Of a DNA stretch of 64,000 bases, positions 23,036 through 34,045 are shown piece after piece. The notes beneath the pieces are model-generated. The model ran no database searches and was not told the DNA's origin. It saw only the letters and a list, made by a program, of their open reading frames with translations. How positions within the stretch are numbered: position 1 is the first letter of the stretch; each line of letters starts with the position of its first letter. Source of the DNA: Marsupella aquatica. Its lineage: Eukaryota > Marchantiophyta. The stretch covers positions 18,724,001-18,788,000 of the forward strand of contig OZ316898.1 of the NCBI GenBank assembly GCA_973895155.1, given 5' to 3'. Both the position numbers and the translations under genes were made by a program.

Positions 23036-23398
23036 AGGGTCTAGAGGCTTCACTCTTAAAAGTAGACGGGTAGATTTAAGTTGGAGTTTATATAGTAGGT
23101 GGGCTCCCTTATTATAGTTGTAAATTATTGTGAACAGAGTATCTAATGACACGGGCACGTTGCCTAACCAGGATGGTAACCTTTCCCGTGGCGACATCAG
23201 CAAATTAAGTAACCGGAGCTACGATAGGCACAATGATAGCAATGGTACGTGTGGCCTGTTGAAGGAGCCGTGACCGAGTTGCCATTCTCTACAGTGGCCC
23301 AAGTTTTTCTGTGGCAGTTTAGCTCCAAACGATGGCAAATGTCACAGCTCCAGAGGCATCTTGACAATGAGGTCAACTGCTTACACAGACCAGGATCT
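23036..23398. other. Spacer, nothing recognised
   Basis: No ORF with domain content, no RNA gene and no repeat structure beyond chance was seen. Confidence 0.5.
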
Positions 23399-23960
23399 CG
23401 ATGATGTGTCAAACTTCACTTTTCCTCGATAAAGGGCCGAACAAATCTCCGCTGTTCTTCATCAGATGCCCTGCTCTGAAGTCTCCAGACCCACGTTGAC
23501 GTCTGGTAGATCTTCCTTTGTCCGGGTCAAATCGAAATTAATTAAGGAAAGGGCGGTTCAGTTCGACGAGAAATTTTCCGCCCTTGGGATTTGGGATTGG
23601 CGATGCTCTACAGGTCGTTTTGGGGTTGGTGTCAAGACCGCGAGAGCAGTGAATGCTGCCATGATGACGCAAAGAGAGCTCGATGATGTGTCAACAATTA
23701 CTTTTCCTCGATACGGGGCAAACAAACCTCCACTATTCAGCATCAGACAGCCTACTCTTGAGTCTCGAGACCCACTTTGACGTTTAGTAAATCTTCATTG
23801 GCCGGGTCAAATCGAAACGAGGAAGGTGCGATCCGGTTTGGTGAGAAATTTCGTCTTTAGGTTTTGGGTTTGGCGAGAAACAAAATCTTTCGTTAGGCTT
23901 GGTGTCAAGAGCACGAGAGCAGTGAATCCTGCCATGACGCAAATAGTTGTTGAGGCCAAT
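23399..23960 (-). repeat. Tandem duplication of 282 bp carrying two short transit-peptide-like ORFs
   Basis: Units start at 23399 and 23681 (cgatgatgtgtcaa). Each carries a minus-strand ATG ORF. The first (23662-23558) begins MAAFTALAVLTPTPKRPV and has 34 residues; the second (23935-23807) begins MAGFTALVLLTPSLTKDF and has 42. Both are rich in hydroxylated and basic residues and nearly lack acidic ones, as in plastid transit peptides. Neither leads to a recognised mature protein here, so they look like duplicated first-exon or 5'-end fragments of a gene. Confidence 0.7.
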
Positions 23961-24160
23961 GGCGAGCACCCGACAGATGCGGGGCTAATGGCTTTGCGCC
24001 TCGATACCGTCAAGAGGGAAGAAAGAGTCTAAATATGTGCTTAACCAATGGAAACTTGATTCTAACTTCTAGGAATGTAAAATATCTGTGGGACGTTATG
24101 AACGATCGACATTTTATGAACAGAGACCGAAACGTGTTATGAACGATAATAGTATTTTTT

Positions 24161-24348
24161 ATTTTTGGGTGCCCAGAGGAGAGAGCAGAAATGAACAGAG
24201 TAACCTGCTGTTATGCCATTGTGCGAGACCTTGCTTGAAATCATGGCACTACTAATTTTTGGGTGCCCCAGAGCAGACAGCAGAAATGAACAGTGTAACC
24301 TGCTGTTGTGCCATTGTGCGAGACGTTGCTTGAATCAAGGCACTACTG
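24161..24348. repeat. Two-copy tandem duplication, 94-bp period
   Basis: Units start atttttgggtgcccc-like at 24161 and 24255, share agcagaaatgaaca and gccattgtgcgagac, and differ at under ten positions. Non-coding. Confidence 0.9.
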
Positions 24349-25483
24349 AGTGCGAAACTTTGCTTGCGCTGTGGAACACCATTTTGGAGGATCTTGTCGT
24401 TTTAAATGAAAATTGTCTAACACTAGTAGAACTCTGATTGCACAAGATAGTTCGGAAGACCATTTATGGAAGACCGTTCATGGACTCATAGTCTTACGGA
24501 AGAATGAACAGTTGGCCTAATACTTGACTTTGTGCCACACACTCAATCGTAATACATGATTGCTCTGCTTCCACGTCTGTCATCGTCTGTGGCTGAAATC
24601 AGCATTCGATTTATCGACCTGGGTGGGCGATGACAGGAAAGTCTCGCCAATCACACATGTCCAGAGAATGGAGATCTCAGCGCTGAGCTTCATTTGCAAT
24701 GCGACTGTCAACTGCTCGGATGGAACCCTTCCAATCGAAATTACATAATGACATCAAATCTCAATCGTGGTCAAATCTGGAGAGTATCGTTAATTTTCAT
24801 TTATTAGAATCTTGCAACGAACCAGATTCGGATCTCTGGCTAAATATTGGGGATTGGAAGACTCCAGCTCCATCGTTGAGAGCTTAATTGTCAACAATCC
24901 AACATAGAATCCATACAACTTACAAACTCTCGAGCTTAATAGTCAACAATCTCGCGTAAAATCTATATCAGCTACAGAAGCTTGCTGCTTGATTTGTGTG
25001 TAGCAGAATGGTGTATTCTGTATCTATGTTACCCTGTTGCACATGTTGCAATGTACATATGCCAGTGGGTCTCTTTGAATGAATCTTTGGGCAATGATTG
25101 ATTAACCCGTAAAAAGAACCCTCTTCGTTTAAAAAGTAAAGAGAAGAATCTGTCTGTCCTATTATCGCTACTACTAGTACAAACTATAATACAAACTCAT
25201 GCCGTGGCCTCGTTTTCGTAGCCCTCAAAAAATTGGAAGGGATATTGTGCTTTTGCCGCAACAATTCTCCCTATGCTACAAGATGTGGAGGACCCGTGGC
25301 AGCAGAAGGTCGAATTACAACACTTGCCCTCATGTGCCCAAAAACAATACTCCTCAGGTGCTCGAATTTGATCCTTTACAAAAGCTAACTGTACCCTTCC
25401 GTCTCGCTCATTCAGAATTTGAGTGATGGTCATTGGAAGCGCGGAGACGAATATTGTTGGACGATGATTGAGTGTTCCACCGG
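24349..25483. other. Downstream flank of U-box gene 2
   Basis: No further gene is recognised. A short minus-strand frame just beyond the U-box stop (25433-25197) shows no domain. The 3' untranslated region of the U-box gene presumably lies in the right-hand part. Confidence 0.4.
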
Positions 25484-26788
25484 TCAGCGCCTGTCATCGC
25501 AATGATTTATCCTATGTCGTATTCGTCTCAGGAGATCAGCAGCTCTCCGCTTAGTTTCTGGGTTGATTCTACTGTCATCAGCTTGACAGAAAGCCCACAA
25601 TTGGATCAAAATTCCCGCTTGCCCAGCTGCCTCATCGAGGCACTTCCTCTGGGAGAACTGGCAGACAGTCCACAGGCACGAGATGGCGCTCTCAGACGCC
25701 AGGACATCTCTCTGGCCGATGATTCTCAAGAGCATTGGTACAATCAGACCGTGTTTGCTCACAGCCTGTTGCCCCTCTGCACAAGAGCACAACAGCTCCA
25801 ACAGTTCCGTCAATGGGCGGTCTTGGCATCTCCTTTCAGCATCAGGTAGTAACTCAGCCACAGCAAACACCACCCCTGCCTCCACTGCTCTCACCATATT
25901 CCTCTCCAAACCGGAGACGATTGTCACAACAGCCTTCAAGGCAGCGTCTCGTGCTCTGGGGTACAGATCCTCTTTGAGCAGCTGGACCAGGCCCTCAAAC
26001 ACCCCAGCTGTAGCACCGACAAGCAGCTTTAAATCATCGTCATCCTGGCAGAGCCTTCCTAAAACCACGGCAGCGTTCACTCGCGCATCTATCGAGCTAC
26101 TTCTATTGAGAAACCAAGAGATTGCAGTGAGCTGCTTGGCATCAACGAGGATCAGCTGGCTGCTGATGTTGTTCTGCAGCGGAAGCAGCACGGTCAGCAC
26201 CCCCAGCGCCGTCTCACTCGCTTCCACGGACTCCTTCCTCAAATTCTCCGGAGAAAATGCGAAGTGAGCTAGAATTGGAATCGCCCCTGCTTCCCGCAGG
26301 ACTCTCCGATTCTCAAGCTGGTGATTGGAGTCCATCGCCAGGCTCTTGAGCTTCCTCAATGAGTTGTACCGATCCATTCCCAGAGCGACCTGCTGTAGAA
26401 TCTGGCTCACTTGCCGTCTAGTCGCCGTCGCCGTCTCAGTCGCAGTCGCACGTTGTTGTAAGTCCGCCACATCCGCCGTCAACGGCTGTCTGTCTCCAAG
26501 GTTGGGCGTGGAAGCGTGACGACGGTGTTGTGGGACGGCGACGGCGGCGAGGCTGATATCGTTACACAGTCGCCAACGGCGGATCAGCCGTTGGAGAGTG
26601 CTGTTCGGAGCCACGTCTTTGCTGTCGACCACCTGCATCGTCGAGGGGCACGTGTTGTGGCCCGTCTCGAACCATTTCTCTATGCTTCTGCGATCGTATG
26701 TCTGGCCTGTGCTCAGCGTTACCGGATCCTTCATCACCTCGAGCGAGATCGGGCACATGAAGTCAATCGGCACTGACAGCTCTACCAT
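25484..26788 (-). CDS. Plant U-box / ARM-repeat E3 ubiquitin ligase (paralogue 2)
   Basis: Intronless, 434 residues, ATG at 26788. The U-box spans about residues 7-72: IDFMCPISLEVMKDPVTLST, QTYDRRSIEKWF, GHNTCPSTMQ and NSTLQRLIRRW. A low-complexity linker with a T/A-rich run (about residues 110-125) precedes the ARM-type region, which contains REAGAIPILAHFAFS, DARVNAAVVLGRL and SAISCLWTVCQFSQ. It should act as a cytosolic E3 ligase like its paralogues; the substrate is unknown. The GC content is higher than in its surroundings. Immediately upstream lie three head-to-tail degenerate copies of its leader plus first codons, which could affect its transcription or translation. No lesion is seen in the coding frame. 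Confidence 0.93.
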   Translation of the reverse strand: MVELSVPIDFMCPISLEVMKDPVTLSTGQTYDRRSIEKWFETGHNTCPSTMQVVDSKDVAPNSTLQRLIRRWRLCNDISLAAVAVPQHRRHASTPNLGDRQPLTADVADLQQRATATETATATRRQVSQILQQVALGMDRYNSLRKLKSLAMDSNHQLENRRVLREAGAIPILAHFAFSPENLRKESVEASETALGVLTVLLPLQNNISSQLILVDAKQLTAISWFLNRSSSIDARVNAAVVLGRLCQDDDDLKLLVGATAGVFEGLVQLLKEDLYPRARDAALKAVVTIVSGLERNMVRAVEAGVVFAVAELLPDAERRCQDRPLTELLELLCSCAEGQQAVSKHGLIVPMLLRIIGQRDVLASESAISCLWTVCQFSQRKCLDEAAGQAGILIQLWAFCQADDSRINPETKRRAADLLRRIRHRINHCDDRR

Positions 26789-27710
26789 GCTCTTCCTCGA
26801 TCAACCGAACTCTTCCCCTTTCCCGTCTTCCCCTTTCCAAATTCGTTCCTTCCTTCCAAACTTTCAATGATTTCAATCCTCTCACGAATTCTGCCGCCGG
26901 TGTGGTACAGAAGACACACTGAATTCCCCACCTCCTGGAAATGCCGTCTTGAGAATTTCTCCTGACTGAAAAGCTCTTCACCACTCGAGCGAAATCGTGC
27001 ACATGAAATCGATCAGTATTGACTGCTCAACTCGTGCTGTCCTCGATGAGACGAATTGTTTCCCTTCCCCTTCCCCTTTCCGAATTCGATCGTTCCTTCC
27101 AAACTTTCAATGATTTCAATCCTCTCACGAATTCTGCCGCCGGTGTAGTAGTACAGTAGAGAAGTTGAATTGCCCACTTCCTGGAAATGCACCGTCTGAG
27201 AATTTATCCTGACTGAAAACCTCTTCACCACTCGTCGATCAGCATTGACAGCTCAACTGCGCTCGTCCTGGATCAACCCAATTCTATCACTTGCCCTTCC
27301 TCTTCCCTACTTCGTTCTTTCCTTCCACACTTTCAATGATTTCAATCCTCGCACGAATTCTGCCGCCGGTGTAGTACAGAAGACACACTGAATTCCCCAC
27401 CTCCTGGAAATGCTCCGTCTGAGAATTTCTCCTGACTGAAAAGCGCTTCACCACTCGAGCGAGGCCATGCACATGAAATCGATCAATTTTGCCAGCTCAA
27501 TCATGCTCTTCCTGGATCAACCCATTTCTCTCCATTCCCCTTTCCGAATTCGTTCGTTCCTTCCAAACTTTCAATGATTTCAATCCTCTCAAGAAGTCTG
27601 TCGCTGGTATAGTAGTAGTACAGTAGCAAAGCTGAATTCCCCCACCTCTTGAAAATGCACCCTCCTACAAATTCTCCTAACTGAAAAGCTCTTCAGCTTC
27701 TGTCAGATAT
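26781..27710 (-). repeat. Four-unit tandem array of the U-box gene 2 leader and first codons
   Basis: The anchor ctttcaatgatttcaatcct occurs at 26861, 27104, 27330 and 27568, giving periods of 243, 226 and 238 bp. Each full unit contains about 190 bp of leader and a segment matching the first ~18 codons of the U-box gene up to the Leu-Glu after CPIS. The gene itself uses the leftmost unit. In upstream units the ATG is mutated (ACG near 27033, GCG near 27259) or kept (27504), and all run into a TGG-TGA shortly after the Leu-Glu. The array is therefore 5'-end duplication, not extra genes. Confidence 0.85.
27448..27504 (-). pseudogene. 18-codon mini-ORF, relic of a duplicated U-box start
   Basis: This begins ATG and reads MIELAKLIDFMCMASLEW before TGA. 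It aligns with the first residues of U-box gene 2 (MVELSVPIDFMCPISLEV). It is the only upstream unit that keeps the start codon. If the transcript begins upstream of it, it would be an upstream ORF. Confidence 0.6.
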
Positions 27711-27717
27711 CAGATGA

Positions 27718-27918
27718 ATGAGCAATGGACTCTCTATAAAAAGGGTCATGACAGTGTGCAACTTATGTGGAGAAGGTCATGGGCATACACGCGGCACTTT
27801 GGGATTAAACAATTCAACCTGTTTAGATACAAAGCAAAATGATGAGAAGGTCATGGTTGGACACGTGGCGAACTTTGCAGTAAACCAGCTCACCCTGTTT
27901 AGATACAAAGAAAATTGA
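27718..27918. repeat. Short duplicated block, about 73-85 bp period
   Basis: The block gagaaggtcatgg, followed by cacgcggc or cacgtggc and ending cctgtttagatacaaag, occurs at about 27770-27836 and 27844-27910. Non-coding. Confidence 0.7.
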
Positions 27919-28782
27919 TTTTTCCTGTTTGCACCACCTCACATTGACGCTAAAGACAACTTTTATTGGTTAGCAAAGTAAACTTTTATCGTGTTTGTGT
28001 TGCAAAAAGGAAATTTTTTTGGCTTGCACCTTTCCTTCTTATCTACTCGAAAATTCATTTCATCCAAAACTTTATCTCGCTTTTACTTTCTCTATTTCTT
28101 CCTATTAGTTTATTTCTGATGTATTCATCCAAGTACACTCAACAATCCCACTATGTTGTTGGTCTGTCTGGTGTGTTATTGAGGTCAGAGTCTTTCCACT
28201 CTTAGACTTTGATTTTGATGTAAGTCCGCTTGGCTATCTCTTGGGCCGTGGGGAAAGGGCTCCTGGGGTTTGGTGTTGTATCCTATTGTCATACAGAGCC
28301 ACTCATGGCATGCACAAGAAGGACTTCGTATACCCAGACTACCATGCCCTATCCCCATTAACAAGCATAGTCTAAATAACATTTTCTTTCTCTTACAAGG
28401 TAAATTATGGCCTATGGCCTCTCTATGGAGTAGGTTATGAATGGTAGACTTAGGTTGAGAATTATAGTATACATTGGTCTCTTTAGGTTTTGTTGGTCTG
28501 TTAGTACTTTAGGTGGGTCAACTCCACTGGGCCTTGCTTGCTTCTGACCTTTGGGCCTTGTACTTGGGGATATTTTGGTTAGGATTAAATCTGTATCGAA
28601 TGAGATAGCATCAACACATGTGGACAAACATTCATGGACAACAAGATTAAAACTATGTCGTACACCCCATCTGGGCTAAGGGTTGAGCATAGATGACATT
28701 CGTAACGGCAAGCCCATGAATCATCCAACGTACAATAGTCGACACAGAGAGATACGTGGTTCACCTCCACATGAGGCTACGT
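27919..28782. other. AT-rich spacer and unresolved outer part of the copia LTR
   Basis: The left part has no gene. On the minus strand the right part (about 28753-28789) contains the pair gtggacgtagcc and gaaccacgta, which many plant copia LTRs carry near their R/U5 region. The 3' LTR therefore extends left of 28783, but I could not fix its terminal CA or a target duplication. Confidence 0.45.
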
Positions 28783-29036
28783 CCACGGGAACACACAAGA
28801 GCTTTACTGCACTCTAGGCCGACCGGCCATACCAAGCATCCACAGCACAAGCTCTCCATATCTCTCAACTAGCTCCGTAACAATGAGCCTAAGTTCCACC
28901 AGGGTCTGGCATCAGCCCTGGCTATATGCACAACAGCACTACCGCTAACCTTAGCTAGGTCCTAACCCGAGTTAGCCTAACTGTGGTTAGCACAAGAGTC
29001 ACAAGACTAGAGCAATATCTAACAAACTCCCCCTTG
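28783..29036 (-). repeat. Copia 3' LTR segment with polypurine tract
   Basis: Read on the minus strand, the LTR starts TGTTAGATATTGCTC at 29024. It is preceded by the purine-rich tract aagggggag (29027-29035), the usual primer site for plus-strand synthesis next to a 3' LTR. The 242 bp from 28783 to 29024 is repeated at about 90% identity, in the same orientation, at 46892-47129. Confidence 0.8.
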
Positions 29037-29231
29037 ACTCTTGTCTTGGGGACTGGACTAAATGCTACCATATGGAATCCTCAGCGGGAAGTTCTAGACA
29101 ATCACCAAACCAGGTCTCCTCCTAAAAACCACAAGGGTTAACTAAGGGTTAACTAGAACTAAGCCGTAGCCTAACAGGAATGAGTAATCCATATACAAAT
29201 AGTCACACATTGCTAAATAACTCTACTTGCA

Positions 29232-32200
29232 CTACAACTGCAAAACCTGCAAAGTAGCACGGTGTCTTGAGAAACTCTCCAAAGGAATCACTTTGGTAAA
29301 GGCATCAGCGGGATTGAGCTTTCCATCAATCTTGACTAGCTCAAAAGTTTTATCAGACACTGCTTGCCTGATAAAATGGTACCTGATATCAATGTGCTTC
29401 ACCCTGATATCCATCACCTAGTTAGCAACCAAGTGAAGAGCACTCTAACTATCACAGTTTAGAGTCATTTTTCCATGCTCTAAACCCATCGCCGCGATCA
29501 ACTTATCCAACCAAATTGCTTCCTTTGCAGCTTCTGCTGCTGCAACATACTCAGCTTCTGTAGTAGACTGAGATATGCACTTCTACAAGGTAGATTTCCA
29601 ACTGATACATCCTCCTCCAAGAGTGTATACAAACCCAGTTGTAGACCTCCTTGTATCCAGACAGCCTCCATAGTCAGAATCTACATAGCCAACTAACGTT
29701 CTATCTAATCTGTTATCAAATAGTAATCCACAGTCCTCTGTTCCCTTCAGATACCTGAGAATCCACTTCACAACTTCCCAATGTACCTTCCCTGGATTTG
29801 ACATGAATCTGCTAACCTTGCCCATCGCTAGGGCCAAGTCAGACCTAGTACATGTCATCAAATACATCAGACTGCCTACTGCCTTCTCATAAGGAATCTT
29901 AGCCATCAGACCTTTCTCCACAGCATCCGTAGGAGAGAAAGCCGATGATAACTTGAAATGTGAAGCTAAAGGAATACTCACTGGCTTACAGTTCTCCATG
30001 TTGAATCGTGCAAGTACTTTCCTCGCATACTGGCCTTGACTCAAGCACAACTGTCCAGTCTCAGAGTTCCTAAAAATCTTCATCCCTAAGATCCTCTTGG
30101 CCTTACCAAGATCCTTCATCCTGAATTCAGCACTCAATTTTGCCTTGAGATTGTCAACCTCAGATTGATCTTTAGCCACAATCAGCATGTCATCCACATA
30201 GATCACTAGAATGATGAACCCAAACACATCATTCTTGACTGATTTCGTATACACACAAGGATCATACACCATCCTTGTAAAACCTTGAGCAAACATGAAA
30301 TCATCAAACCGCTTGTTCCACTGTCTGGGAGACTGCTTCAATCCATACAAGGACTTGAGCAATCTGCAAACTAAGCTCTCTTGGCCCTTCTTCATAAAGC
30401 CTACTGGTTGTCTCATGAAGATCATCTCTTCCAAGTTGCTATAGAGAAAAGCAATAACAACATCCATCTGATCCATCACCACATTAAAAAATACAACAAG
30501 TTGACACAAGATCCGAATTGTGGAATACTTAGCCACCGGTGAAAAGACCTCATTGTAATCCACTCCTTTCTCCTAAGTGAACCCCTTGGCAACAAGCCTT
30601 GCCTTGTAGATCTTATCTCCACCCTCTGAAGGACTGTCCTTCAACTTGTAAATCCACTTGCTGTCCACCACTTGTTGACCTCTTGGAAGCTCCACCAGCT
30701 CCCATGTCTTGTTGTCACTCAAAGATTGCAACTCCCTCTGCATTGCTGCATTCCACTCATGCTTTTGCTCTGAAGCACAAGCCTCACTATACGAAGAAGG
30801 CTCTCCTTCTTCCAAGATCAAAGCCATATCATCTTCATCAGGTGCAATGTCAATATTATCTAGCTTAGATGAGTCTGCCCATTGACCATACCTGGTAGGA
30901 GCTCTAATAGAACGACTGGAAGTTCTTCTAGTAGATGACTCAGGCTGATCTGTTGCTGCTGCTGCTGGTTGAATTTGAGGTACCCCAACAACAATTTGCT
31001 CCTCTTGTTCCATCATAGGAACCAGCTCCAAGCCCGGAGCTTCTCCATCTCTCCTGTCATGAACTGCATCATGACTAATCTCCCCCTCAACCCGGTCCAG
31101 GATGGGAGATTTCCCCTTGTCGGTATGGAAGTCCTGAGAACTCTCCCCCTCCTTTGATGATCTGGATTCATTAAAGGACACATCTCTACTGACAATTAGC
31201 TTACAGGTTACTGGATCCCATAACCTATAACCCTTCAAACCTTTCTGATAACCAAGGAAAATGCACTTCTTCGATTTGGACTCCAGCTTGTTTCGAAGCT
31301 GGGAAGGTGTAAGCACATAAGCATCACATCCAAAAATCCTCAGATGTGAGTAATCAGCTGGACGCCCGTACCTCATTTCAAATGGCGTCTTGAATTCAAT
31401 AGAACTGGATGGAGAAAAATTTACCAAATAAGCTGCAGTGTTGACAGCTTCAGCCCAAAACTCATGTGGTAAGCATGATTGACTTAATATACTCCTCGAG
31501 CAATCCAATAGTGTTTGGTTGAGTCTCTCAGAAACACCATTCTGCTGAGGAGTATAGCTTGTTGTGAGATGGCGGGTAATCCCCTGCTCCTTACAATAAG
31601 TTCCAAATTTACCGGAACTGTATTCACCGCCGTTATCCGATCGAAGATATCTCACCTTATTACCAGTCTGATTCTCAACTTGGGCTTTCCACTCCTTAAA
31701 AGTGGCAAAAACATCAGACTTATTGTGTAGAAAGTATATCCACACATACCTTGAGTAATCGTCAATGAACGTGACATAGTATAACCGTCCAGAATGTGAG
31801 GGAGTAGGGGCGGGACCCCACACATCACTATGTACATACTCAAGTACCTCCTTGCTGGTGTGAGTTCCAACTCCGAAGGGTTTCCTGTGCTGCTTCCCTA
31901 GCACACAATGCTCACAAAATTCCAACTTACAAGATTGCAAATTAGAAAGTAATCCTTTCTTCTGAAGAATAACCAAACCTTTTTCACTCATGTGGCCAAA
32001 ACGGAAGTGCCACAGTCGGGCTGTCTCCTCATGAGATAAGGTTACATTGGCTTCATCATAGACTACACTGCCCTCCATAACGTATAGATTGCAATGTCTC
32101 TGTCCCTTCAATACAACTTTCGTACCAGTTGAAACCTGAAGGACACCATTAGCAGAACTCCACTGATGGCCATTTGCCTCTAAAACTCCAAGTGAAATAA

Positions 32201-32453
32201 GATTTTTCATCATGTTGGGAATATGTCTCACATTCCTCAATGTTCTCACAGCACCATCAAACATCTGAAATCTTACAGATCCAAGTCCAACAACTTGACA
32301 TGAGATTCCATTTCCCATCAACACTAACCCGTTGGAAACCGTGTAAGAACTGAAACAATCTCTTCTAGAGCAAATGTGAAAAGTACATGCACTATCTAGA
32401 ATCCAGTCATCACTACCTGGATTTGACACTACGTTGAGAGCATAACCTTGACA
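29232..32453 (-). pseudogene. Copia pol (protease, integrase, RT, RNase H), copy 1, with CAG-to-TAG stops
   Basis: In the same frame as the end of gag, after one TGA. Protease: DDWILDSACTFHIC. Integrase: an HHCC finger (HFRFGHMSEKG, CEHCVLGKQH) and core DVWGP, RSDNGGEY and GVSERLN. RT: YNEVFSPVAKYSTIRIL and YVDDMLIV. RNase H: VGYVDSDYGGCLDTRRS and TEAEYVAAAEAAKEA, then KHIDIRYHFIRQAV. Stops are TAG at 30573-30575 (GFT-stop-EKG), 29583-29585, 29445-29447 and 29418-29420. At least the first three sit where family members have Gln, so each is best explained as CAG to TAG. Confidence 0.88.
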
Positions 32454-33508
32454 TCACAATATGTCATCATCATCGAGTAAATCTACCTCATGCGAGCTCG
32501 ATATTGCGTTAGCAGAGACAGTAGGGACCTTTACTCGACAATCCCTTTTCATGTGGCCTGGCTTGCCACAATTCCAACATGCAAGAGGCTTCCTCTCTTG
32601 CGATTTTCCTCTGGATTTAGATCTCCCCCGTGATGTAGATCTAAACTTGTTCTGCCCATTCGTGCGCTGCGTTGCTCTTCCCCTATTCACATTGAGCGCA
32701 GTGCCAGAAGAAGATGCTGTCTGTGATTGACCCAGCTTCTTCTGAGCATCATTAGACAGTAAAGAGCTTACCACCTCATTATACGAAATGAACTTCAGAT
32801 CTCTGTACAAGAGCACCTGTTTCAAGCCTTGATATGACGGCGGTAAGGAGCTTAGCAGAAGCAAGGCCTTATCCTCATCTTCAACTCCTTTTCCCAGGTT
32901 TGACAGATCAACCGCTAGACTGTCAAACTCATCCAGGTGATCCTGCATCTTACTCCCTTCCTTGAGCCTGAGGCTCATCAAGAGAGATTCTTGTACAGCC
33001 GATCTGACGCATCTTCCCGGTAGTACTTCTCTCTTAGAGCCTTGAACAGTGACGCGCAATTCGCATAATCATCCAGTTGCTTGATGATGTGCGGCTTGAG
33101 ATATAGCATCACTGCATTGACAGCAATCACCTGCTCCTGTCTCCACTGTCTCACAGAAATCTCCTCCTCTCCATCATACTGCTCTCGCAAAGAGAGCAGA
33201 TGAGCTAAGCCCATGGCCCGAAGAACACCCTTCACTTGCTTCTCCCATAGCAAGTAATCAGTACGACCATCGTACTTCTCCACCTCAAACTTCACTCCTC
33301 CAAATCTAGCCATCTCCCTCTTCTTCCCCAATACCGACAGCTCTGGTAGTAGTACAGCTTCCTCCACTGCACGTCGCACCGGTGATCGTACCGGTGTTAC
33401 TTGTTCCTCCTCAAACAGTAGCAGCTCCTCTTCAGACTCTCCGCCTGAACGTCGCGATCCCGAAGCTCCACCGACGCCAATTCTTCCAGTATCCTCCGAG
33501 TCACTCAT
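32454..33508 (-). pseudogene. Copia gag, copy 1, -1 frame break
   Basis: The ATG at 33508 (MSDSEDTGRIGVGG) opens the capsid-like region, including FGGVKFEVEKYDGRTDYLLW. The frame ends after DRLYKNLS, and the protein continues in the -1 frame with LLMSLRLKEGSKMQDHLDEF. It ends with a zinc knuckle, CWNCGKPGHMKRDC, and LLDDDDIL before TGA. The frame break near 32985 and the terminal TGA are identical in copy 2. The product would package element RNA. Confidence 0.85.
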
Positions 33509-34045
33509 ATGAAACAATCACGAAAAAATGTCTTTGTTGAAACTTCTCATAAAACTCAAAACTCAACACCGCCGCGTAGCCCACAAAGCTAGGAGTCCAA
33601 TACTGAAATCCAAAATCAAAATCAAAATTCGACGGAAAAGTTATTCAAATTTTGGTCGGGGTGGGTAAAACCTTGTGAAACTCCCCCGTTTTGACCACCT
33701 CGGAGAATAACCAAAATACCAAGTACAACCTGTCGTCGGAATCGCGATGTGATCGGTGCGCCGCGTTGCTAACTCTAGTGGCAACCTCCTCACCAAAAAA
33801 GAACCAAAACAATTACCGTGCGGCGGACGGAATCTTTGTGTGACGGCCGAATATTCCCGCACAGTCCGACAAGTCTCACAGGGGGCCATTCCCCCTGTCA
33901 AAGCGGTTAAAACGGAGGGCAGCAGGTCCCGGCACAAGAGGAAAAGCAAGGGGAAAGAAAAAAGCTTAAAATAGGGCCCTAAAGGGGGTGCAAAGCCCCT
34001 TTAAACAAGAATACATGTAAAAGGGCCGTCGTACGCACAGGGGGT

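Larger units (their letters stand above)
28783..34045 (-). mobile_element. Ty1/copia retrotransposon body, minus-strand copy (copy 1), inactive
   Basis: The order from right to left is leader, gag, protease, integrase, reverse transcriptase, RNase H, polypurine tract and LTR, which is the copia order. The body is complete to the 3' LTR. On the 5' side there is no LTR next to gag. Instead the leader joins a 1.6-kb GC-rich centre and then a second copy in opposite orientation. The two bodies are about 96% identical in gag by eye. Confidence 0.85.

Noticed and set aside
26763-27472. Minus-strand ORFs of 60-80 codons in the U-box leader array (such as RRNSQ-containing frames)
   Set aside because: They translate the duplicated leader, are frame-shifted between units and do not start with a credible initiation site.
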